Assembly (NCBI GenBank): GCA_002327925.1
Contig: DCVA01000019.1
Coordinates: 150 to 18,166 of the forward strand
Direction of reading: 5' to 3'
DNA from: Anaerolineales bacterium UBA2200
GTDB taxonomy: Bacteria > Chloroflexota > Anaerolineae > UBA2200
DNA length: 18,017 nucleotides
The notes beneath the pieces are model-generated. The model was not told the DNA's origin, ran no database searches, and was given only the letters and a program-made list of their open reading frames with translations. Shown here piece by piece: positions 12,513 to 18,017 of the stretch (positions are counted from its first letter, which is position 1; the number at the start of each line of letters is the position of its first letter). The translations under genes and the position numbers were made by a program.

Positions 12513-13439
12513 TTGAAAGCGGTCTTTGTTAAACAGGATTGCCTGTTACAGCCTGGCTGCGACACTGTTCAGCTCCGCCCCGGCGTGGCGGAGGGTTTGC
12601 GGAGCCTCGCCGAGCGCGGGCTCTTTGTGATCCTTCTGGATGTAGGCTCGTGCTCTGTGGTGCCGGGTGGGATGAAGGTCAAGCAGCAGGCCAGCCGGAC
12701 GATGCTTGCGGCAATTCGTGCGTCGGGCGGACACGTGGACGCGCTGGTGGAATGTCCCCATCATCCAGAGGCCGACTGCGGTTGCTGGGGAACCTACCCT
12801 GGCTTTCTCTACGCAGCTGGAGCCCGGCTCGAGCTGCGGCTGGATGAGTGTTTTCTGCTGTGCGATCAATCCAGCGACGTCCTGCTGGCATACAGGGTTG
12901 GGTGCCGACCTGTTCTGGTCCTCGATGGTCGCGAGATCGGGGATCTGTACGATGGACACCAGCCGGAGCCGCATGACTTTCCTATCGCGCGTGATTTCGA
13001 TACGGCTGTGCGCTACACATTGGCTGAAGAGGAATCAGCAGCGATCTGGGGGCACCGGCGCCAGCCAGCTCCTCTGCCTCAAGAGCCTGACTTCCACTCA
13101 GGCGGCAAGGTGCCCGATTTTTCCCCGACGATCCGGCTGTTCACTCCCGTGCCCGGCATCAAGGGAGTGCTGGTGGGGTGGTCACCCGTGCCCGTCTCTG
13201 CCCGCCGCTGGCTGGCCACCTTCGTCATCGGGGCGGTCGGGCTGAGCCTCGGCATTGCCTATCTGCTGACGCACCTGTATCGTACGCACCCGTTCCCGGC
13301 GTATGTCTACTACCTGACGCTGCAGTTTATCCCCCGCCCGCTGCGTGCTACGCTGTTCATGCTCAGCGGGGTTGTTGTTGTCGGCCTCTCGATTCGCGCC
13401 TTCTCACGCTTATCGCAACCCAGCGATTCCGAAAAGTAG
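12513..13439 (+). CDS. GmhB-like HAD domain, probably inactive, fused to two TM helices
   Basis: 308 residues from TTG 12513 (CGGAG 6 nt upstream). Residues 2-165 align by eye with HAD histidinol-phosphate/heptose-bisphosphate phosphatases (GmhB): LRPGVAEGLRSLAERG (21-36), the zinc loop CPHHPEADCGC (81-91; C81, H83, C89, C91) and CDQSSDV (117-123), with metal-binding Asp118/Asp122. Catalytic positions are lost. The nucleophile Asp of the DxD motif is Lys7 (VKQD), motif II TNQ is DVG (43-45), and the CRKPKPG lysine loop is CWGTYPG (91-97). The fold may be kept for binding rather than catalysis. The C-terminus has TM helices at about 231-256 and 277-297 joined by YRTHPFPAYVYYLTLQFIP, recalling from memory the membrane segment preceding YvcK domains in some Chloroflexota. 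No YvcK domain follows here. A short GGGCG/CGCCC hairpin lies just after the stop. Confidence 0.75.
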   Translation: MKAVFVKQDCLLQPGCDTVQLRPGVAEGLRSLAERGLFVILLDVGSCSVVPGGMKVKQQASRTMLAAIRASGGHVDALVECPHHPEADCGCWGTYPGFLYAAGARLELRLDECFLLCDQSSDVLLAYRVGCRPVLVLDGREIGDLYDGHQPEPHDFPIARDFDTAVRYTLAEEESAAIWGHRRQPAPLPQEPDFHSGGKVPDFSPTIRLFTPVPGIKGVLVGWSPVPVSARRWLATFVIGAVGLSLGIAYLLTHLYRTHPFPAYVYYLTLQFIPRPLRATLFMLSGVVVVGLSIRAFSRLSQPSDSEK

Positions 13440-13533
13440 CCCAGGGCGCACTTCCGCCCACGTTTCACTTTGCCTGCCCCGGCTCGACGGCTGGCTTGTC
13501 GTATGTCAGAGTCCCAACTGGAGGGAATTGCCT

Positions 13534-13896
13534 GTGGTCACAGAACCGGTCGCTGAGGAGCGTAAGAACATACTGGGCAAGCGTCTGGAGAGCATTGCCC
13601 TGTTCATGTTCCTGATCATGATGGGCGGCCTTGCACTCGTACCGCAGACCGTCGCGCCGCAAGGGCTTTGGGCATTTGGCGGCGGCCTTGCACTGCTGGG
13701 CGTCAGCATCGCTCGCCTCCACTATGGAATCAAACTCAGAGCAGGCACGGTTGTGATGGGCATGATTCTGCTCGGCGCAGGGCTTGGTGCGCTTTTCGGC
13801 AAGAATCTGCCGCTGCTCGAAATCCTGATTCTCGTGGCGATAGCCAGTTTCGTCCATCGTTCTGTTTCGGGCGCACGGAAGGGGTCAGGGTGGTGA
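13534..13896 (+). CDS. Small 4-TM membrane protein of unknown function
   Basis: 120 residues. A charged N-terminus (EPVAEERKNILGKRLES) is followed by four hydrophobic segments at about 21-38, 44-61, 71-89 and 92-108, and a short basic tail. No enzymatic motif is seen and no family is recognised. GGAGGG (13520-13525) stands 8 nt before GTG 13534; the in-frame TTG at 13528 is too close to it, and the longer frame from 13345 lies mostly inside the upstream gene. Its stop overlaps the start of the NUDIX gene (GTGA at 13893-13896), so the two are translationally coupled. Confidence 0.75.
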   Translation: MVTEPVAEERKNILGKRLESIALFMFLIMMGGLALVPQTVAPQGLWAFGGGLALLGVSIARLHYGIKLRAGTVVMGMILLGAGLGALFGKNLPLLEILILVAIASFVHRSVSGARKGSGW

Positions 13897-14381
13897 CGGT
13901 CGGTCGTTTCCTGGCCGGGATAGCTGCCCTCGTGTGGCGGCCTGCTGATGGAAGGTACCTTTTGCTGCAAAGGTCGGCAGCGAAGGATTATGGCGCCGGC
14001 TTCTGGGAGTGTGTGACCGGAAGAGTCGATCAAGGGGAGAGCTTTGTCGAGGCATTGCATCGCGAGGTCAGGGAGGAGCTCGGAGAGCGGGCCCGCGTAC
14101 AGCTAGATTTCGTTGTGGGTACTACCCACTTTTACCGCGGCCCGGCCGATCCGCTAAACGAGCTTTTGGGGGTGGTGTTTGCCTGCTCGCTTCTCAGTGA
14201 GCAGGTCGTGTGCACCAGCTCCGAGCACTCTGCCCATCGATGGCTGAGTGCAGGCGAGGTGCTGGAGTTCGTCCCGGCCGACTACTGGCTCCACCGCGCC
14301 GTCAGGCGGGCGGAGGCAATCCGGGCCCTGGCAACCTCGGACCTGCTAGGCTTCATTCAGAAGGAGGGCTTGGAGATCTAG
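13890..14381 (+). CDS. NUDIX hydrolase
   Basis: 163 residues. The NUDIX box is GRVDQGESFVEALHREVREE-LG (44-65), fitting G-x5-E-x7-R-E-U-x-E-E-x-G with catalytic-type Glu59, Glu62 and Glu63; the last hydrophobic position is Glu66 instead. Before it, residues 1-43 form the usual beta strands (GIAALVWRPADGRYLLLQRS, 10-29). Family members hydrolyse nucleoside diphosphates linked to another group, such as dNTPs, dinucleoside polyphosphates or sugar nucleotides; the substrate cannot be read from sequence. The gene overlaps the small membrane protein gene by a few bases, with GGAAGG (13877-13882) 7 nt before GTG 13890; the second GTG at 13893 is an equally possible start. It precedes the ABC operon by 45 nt. 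Confidence 0.92.
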   Translation: MVTVGRFLAGIAALVWRPADGRYLLLQRSAAKDYGAGFWECVTGRVDQGESFVEALHREVREELGERARVQLDFVVGTTHFYRGPADPLNELLGVVFACSLLSEQVVCTSSEHSAHRWLSAGEVLEFVPADYWLHRAVRRAEAIRALATSDLLGFIQKEGLEI

Positions 14382-14426
14382 CCGCGTCGTAGAAGCATGC
14401 AACTCTTGGCGAAGGGAGATCATCGT

Positions 14427-15429
14427 ATGCCAGCGATTCTTGAGGTCGAGAATGTGGTCAAGAGGTTCGGTGATTTTGAGGCGGTCAAGGGAGTTAGCTT
14501 CACGGTGGACGAAGGCGAGGTATTTGGACTGCTGGGTCCGAACGGCGCAGGCAAGACCACCACGATTTCGATGCTGACCGGCATCATGGAACCCTCATCA
14601 GGTACGGCGCGCATCGGTGGACACGATATCCTCAAAGAGCCGGGTATTGTCAAGAAGATGAACGGGCTCGTTCCCCAGGACCTGGCCCTCTACCCTACCC
14701 TCAGCGCGCGCAAACCTCAGCTTTTTCGGCAGCATTTACGGTCTTCGCGGTAAGGAGCTCAAAGAGCGCGTTGAGGATGTCCTGCGCATCGTTGCCCTGA
14801 GCGATCGAGCCGATGGAGTCGTAGAAAAGTTCTCGGGAGGGATGAAGCGACGCGTCAACATCGCTGCCGGGCTGGTGCACCAGCCGCGCCTGCTCTTTCT
14901 CGATGAACCCACCGTCGGTGTGGATCCTCAGAGCCGCAACCAGATATTCGAGAGCGTGCTGCGGCTGAACCGGGAGCGCGGGATGAGCATCATTTACACC
15001 AGCCACTACATGGAGGAAGTGGAGCATCTCTGCAGCCGGGCAGCCATCATCGATGGTGGACGCATCATCGCACTGGACACGATCAAGAACCTGATCAACA
15101 TGCTGGGCGGAGGCGTCATCTACGTCGGGGTCTCAAGCGCCGACGAGGAATTGTTGAGGCAGATGGCCGACTTGCCGGCCGTTGACGAGGTCACCCTGGT
15201 ACAGCGTGAAGCGTCCCAGGGAACCTCCGGCGGCGCTGGGTCGCCCTCTGGAGCCAGACCTGGCACGGGCGAGACGATCAAGGTGGTGGCCAAACAGAGC
15301 CAGCAGGCGGTGCTCAACGTCATCAACTTTGTCAACCAACGCGACCTGGCCCTCACCTCGCTGGAGATTCTTGAGCCGAACCTGGAGAGCGTGTTCTTAC
15401 ACCTGACTGGCAAGAAGCTGCGGGAGTGA
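14427..15429 (+). pseudogene. ABC exporter ATPase (DrrA/CcmA type), frameshifted
   Basis: ATG 14427 with AGGGAG (14413-14418) opens a normal ABC-2 ATPase: Walker A GPNGAGKTT (37-45) and Q-loop VPQDLALYP (82-90). After SAR (codons 93-95) the frame turns to KPQLFRQHL and stops at 14751-14753. From 14713 the next frame carries the expected continuation NLSFFGSIYGLRGKELKE, signature FSGGMKRR, Walker B LLFLDEPTVGVDP, H-loop YTSHYMEEV and the C-terminal domain to 15429. Inserting two bases (GA) between 14711 and 14712 restores a typical SARENLSFFG and about 334 residues. Apart from this lesion every motif is intact, so the break is recent or a sequence error. A Gly/Ser/Ala-rich insert (about 15208-15273) interrupts the C-terminal domain. 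The product would power both downstream permeases. Confidence 0.85.
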
Positions 15430-15433
15430 GGCC

Positions 15434-16681
15434 ATGAATGCCCTGAATATCGCCCTCAAAGACCTGCGTATCTTTTTCAAGGACCGCGACGCGGCACTGC
15501 AGCTCTTCCTTTTGCCCCTCCTATTCATCTTTGTCTACAGTGGTGCTGTCACGGCGTTTAGCGGGGGAGGACCGCAGGACGAGCGCATCGAGCTGCCTGC
15601 GGTGGACCAAGATGGCGGAGCCGGCGCTTCCGCTCTGCTGCAAGGAATAGACCAAGCCGGCGGCGTCAGGGTAGAGCCGTACGACGAAGCCACAGTAATG
15701 CCTCTGCTGAAAGACGGACGGGTCGGCAGGGTGCTCATCATCCCGAGTGGATTCACGGCGGGCTTGGCCGAAGGAAAGCAGCAGACCGTGAGGATCATCA
15801 GCCATGCGGATGCAGACAACGAAAAGAACGAGGCAGTACGTCTGGTAGTGCAGGGTGTGGTCAGTGACATGTCGCTGGAAACCCAGATCCTGGCCAGCCT
15901 GCAGCAGATGGCCGACATGCAGGCTGATGCCCCGGCGGAGATCCGCCAGGCCTTCACCTACGAAGCCATGGCTGGTCAGGCCCGCAGTCAGTTCTCGAGC
16001 TCTCAGCAGCGACCCCTGGTGACGCTGATCCAGCGGGTGCCTGGCTCGGAGGTCGCGCGGGAAGAGGACCCGGATATGGCGCAGGCCTCGGTTCCGGGGT
16101 TTGCGGTCTTGTTCATGTTCCTCACGGCCCAGGCGACGGCCCAGTCGATCCATGCCGAAAAGAAGGTAGGATCCTTCCGCCGGCTTCTGGCCTCCCCTAT
16201 CCCAAGGATCGAGCTGCTTGCTGGCAAGATCCTGCCCAACTTTGCCATCGCCATTGTGCAAATGCTCGTGATCCTGGCCTTTGGAGTGTTTGGCCTCAAG
16301 CTGCTGGGTATGACTCCTGTGCCTCTGGGGCGTGACCCTCTGGCCCTGGTTGTGTTCGTCGCCTTGATCGCCCTGTGCTCCAGCGCCTTTGGCATCGTCA
16401 TCGCTGCTCTGGCACGCACCGAAACGCAGATCGGCGGGCTCGGTGCCGTGGTGCTGTGGAGTATGGCCGTGCTGGGAGGATCGTTCATCCCCGTGTTCAT
16501 CATTGACCGAGTGCTGGGTCCGGTGCCGAAGGCAGTGCCGCACTACTGGGCTAATCGCGCCCTGACCAACGTGATGCTGCGTGGAATGTCTCTTTCGGAT
16601 CTGACCCTTGAAGTCGGGGCGTTGCTTGGCTTCGCCGTGTTGTTCATTGTCGTCGGCCTGCTGCGCTTTGACTATGACTAG
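15434..16681 (+). CDS. ABC-2 type exporter permease 1
   Basis: 415 residues, the usual size for the ABC2_membrane_3 (DrrB/YhgE-like) permeases. One TM helix at about 23-42 (QLFLLPLLFIFVYSGAVTAF), a large extracytoplasmic domain (about 43-218), then five TM helices near 220-238, 268-290, 303-326, 335-356 and 393-411. The cytoplasmic coupling helix motif EKKVGSFRRLLASP (242-255) contacts the ATPase in this family. It starts 4 nt after the ATPase stop, with GAGG just before the ATG. The substrate is unknown; lipids, drugs or peptides are typical. It differs clearly from the second permease, so a heterodimer is likely. Confidence 0.93.
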   Translation: MNALNIALKDLRIFFKDRDAALQLFLLPLLFIFVYSGAVTAFSGGGPQDERIELPAVDQDGGAGASALLQGIDQAGGVRVEPYDEATVMPLLKDGRVGRVLIIPSGFTAGLAEGKQQTVRIISHADADNEKNEAVRLVVQGVVSDMSLETQILASLQQMADMQADAPAEIRQAFTYEAMAGQARSQFSSSQQRPLVTLIQRVPGSEVAREEDPDMAQASVPGFAVLFMFLTAQATAQSIHAEKKVGSFRRLLASPIPRIELLAGKILPNFAIAIVQMLVILAFGVFGLKLLGMTPVPLGRDPLALVVFVALIALCSSAFGIVIAALARTETQIGGLGAVVLWSMAVLGGSFIPVFIIDRVLGPVPKAVPHYWANRALTNVMLRGMSLSDLTLEVGALLGFAVLFIVVGLLRFDYD

Positions 16682-16692
16682 GAGCAAAGGCC

Positions 16693-17961
16693 ATGAATAG
16701 GCTGCGAGAAACACTGTCCGTTGCCTGGAAGGAAGTGCAGATCATTGCCAATAACCGCGGCGCTCTGGCGATCTACCTTGTGCTTCCGCTGCTCATTGGC
16801 TCCATGATGGCCAGCATGCAGTTGTCCATGACCGCCAGCTTCCGTGGTGAGAAAGGGGCCATCCTGCTCAACGTGGGTATGGTGAACCAGGACACAGGCC
16901 TCTTCGGCGCGGAGATCGCAAAGGCGCTGGAGGGGATCAACATCCTGGAGATGGAGAGACACGGTACCCTCAGTTCCGCTGAAGGGAGGGTGGCCAAAGG
17001 CACAGCCGCTGCGGCGGTTCTTATCCCGGTCGATTTCAGCGACAGGATCAATGCCTACCTGCCCGCTTCAATCCAGGTGGTGGTGGATCCGGCTCAGCCG
17101 GAGAGCACCAGCATCGTCACAGGCATCATGAAACAAGTCGTGAGCGAGGTCACGGTCTGGGGCGAGATCCAGCACGGCATCCGAACCTTCTTGGGGCAAA
17201 GCGGCGTCTTTTCGACAGCCACTGCGGACGAGCAGCGAGCCATCGGGGCGCAGAGTCTGGGCACGATCATGACTCGTCTGGGTGAGCTGCGCCGCAACCC
17301 GGCCATTCTTGTGTCCAGCCAAGATCTGGAAGGTATACCGGTCACGGCCGTGTACGCCGACTACTTTGCCCTGCTATTTCCCGGCCTGACGGTCATGTTC
17401 ATCTTCTTCGCCGTTGGGGCTGTTGCCGCGGGATTGTTGCAGGAACGGGAGGTCGGTACGTTGCGGCGCCTGGTTGCCGCGCCGATTGCCCCGACCTCCG
17501 TGCTTCTGGGTAAGATGTTGGCCTACATCCTGCTGGCCTTGTTTCAGACTGTCGTGTTGCTGGGAGTGGCGCGATTGGCCTTCGCCATGCCGCTGGGCAA
17601 TTCGTCGCTGGGCCTGCTGGTGCTCACGCTGGCAACGGCCCTGGTGTCCACTTCGCTGGGTATGCTGCTGGCGGGTTTCTGCAGGACCTCCAAGCAGGCT
17701 GACACGCTGGGCACGATGGCTGCCTTTGTGCTGGGCGGACTGGGTGGCTCAATCTCCATTGGCTCGACGCCGCTGTGGCGCACACCTGGTCTGATGGGAG
17801 CGCTGGCCAAGCTCACGCCCCACGCTCATGCGCTGGAGGGATTCTACAGCCTGATGGCGGAGGATGCCGGCCTGGTCCACGTTCTGCCACAGGTCGGTAT
17901 CCTGCTGGTCATCGCGGCTGTGTTCTTCTCGGTGGCGGTGCGACGCTTCAAATTCGAGTAG
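16693..17961 (+). CDS. ABC-2 type exporter permease 2
   Basis: 422 residues, same architecture as permease 1: TM1 at about 24-46, an extracytoplasmic domain to about 222, then TM helices near 226-248, 268-290, 303-328, 338-357 and 398-415. The coupling motif is EREVGTLRRLVAAP (251-264), closer to the family consensus than in permease 1. AGGAG (16680-16684) overlaps the stop of permease 1 and lies 8 nt before the ATG, so expression is coupled. Both permeases probably pair around the upstream ATPase. The last 56 nt of the window hold no gene; only a short GGCAC/GTGCC hairpin without T-run is seen, so the end of the operon is not defined. Confidence 0.93.
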   Translation: MNRLRETLSVAWKEVQIIANNRGALAIYLVLPLLIGSMMASMQLSMTASFRGEKGAILLNVGMVNQDTGLFGAEIAKALEGINILEMERHGTLSSAEGRVAKGTAAAAVLIPVDFSDRINAYLPASIQVVVDPAQPESTSIVTGIMKQVVSEVTVWGEIQHGIRTFLGQSGVFSTATADEQRAIGAQSLGTIMTRLGELRRNPAILVSSQDLEGIPVTAVYADYFALLFPGLTVMFIFFAVGAVAAGLLQEREVGTLRRLVAAPIAPTSVLLGKMLAYILLALFQTVVLLGVARLAFAMPLGNSSLGLLVLTLATALVSTSLGMLLAGFCRTSKQADTLGTMAAFVLGGLGGSISIGSTPLWRTPGLMGALAKLTPHAHALEGFYSLMAEDAGLVHVLPQVGILLVIAAVFFSVAVRRFKFE

Positions 17962-18017
17962 AGGCACACTGGACACAGAGTGCCGGTCCAGGCCTGTTAG
18001 GCACAGTTGAAATCTGG

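Noticed and set aside
15521..16714. Minus-strand 397-codon frame opposite ABC permease 1
   Set aside because: His/Gln/Arg-rich composition typical of an antisense shadow of a hydrophobic gene; no family features.
1..18017. CRISPR array, insertion sequence, phage or toxin-antitoxin genes
   Set aside because: I looked for regularly spaced repeats, transposase motifs, terminal inverted repeats with target duplications and small toxin pairs and saw none. The stand-alone HNH protein is of a housekeeping-like family, not linked to a methylase or phage genes.

Overview
This GC-rich, gene-dense window most resembles a chromosome of the Chloroflexota (Anaerolineae/Caldilineae-like). That is an inference. 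It rests on a secreted multidomain protein ending in a type I dockerin after a Thr/Pro linker, a Thermotoga-type (class U) sirtuin, a long-form hibernation factor, PadR/HAAS-type membrane regulation, and a two-helix membrane segment that recalls the one ahead of YvcK domains in that phylum. The vegetative promoters are strikingly uniform: TTGAC-type -35, exactly 17 nt, TATACT/TAGAAT/TATAAT -10.

Layout. (1) 1-483: a long hairpin terminator from an upstream unit, then a promoter, two tandem serine tRNAs (UGA and GCU) and their terminator. (2) 493-1793, plus strand: ribosome hibernation factor (hpf, long form) with its own promoter and terminator, then a low-molecular-weight phosphatase of the YwlE/LMW-PTP fold, closed by a bidirectional terminator. 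(3) 1811-2378, minus strand: HNH endonuclease with its own promoter. (4) 2470-9496, minus strand: a probable operon read as endonuclease V, sirtuin, a 1350-residue secreted SpoIID + PGRP-amidase + dockerin protein, and a secreted GH5-like glycosidase. Gene junctions are tight or overlapping. (5) 9520-11506 or later, plus strand: a PadR repressor with a palindromic operator on its own -10, a degraded stretch, a frameshifted HAAS-type membrane protein, and a 5-TM protein. A single-pass protein with a duplicated C-terminal motif follows. (6) 12420-17961, plus strand: a HAD/GmhB-like protein that lacks the catalytic nucleophile and carries two C-terminal TM helices, a small 4-TM protein, a NUDIX hydrolase, and a DrrAB-like ABC exporter (one ATPase, broken by a 2-nt deletion, and two different ABC-2 permeases).

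How the parts may work together. In the minus operon the two last products are secreted and carbohydrate-directed: one combines peptide-stem removal with glycan cleavage, the other is a glycosidase. The first two are cytoplasmic (deaminated-base repair, NAD-dependent deacylation). In the plus block, PadR probably represses itself and the membrane-protein genes behind it. Whether this reaches the ABC exporter is unclear, because a separate promoter lies at 12420-12448.

Main points for a second look: the apparent pseudoenzyme HAD-membrane fusion; the amidase/transglycosylase/dockerin architecture; two independent 2-nt frame lesions (HAAS gene and ABC ATPase) in the plus block; the PadR operator with divergent promoters; and Val in place of the specificity Thr in the YwlE-like phosphatase.
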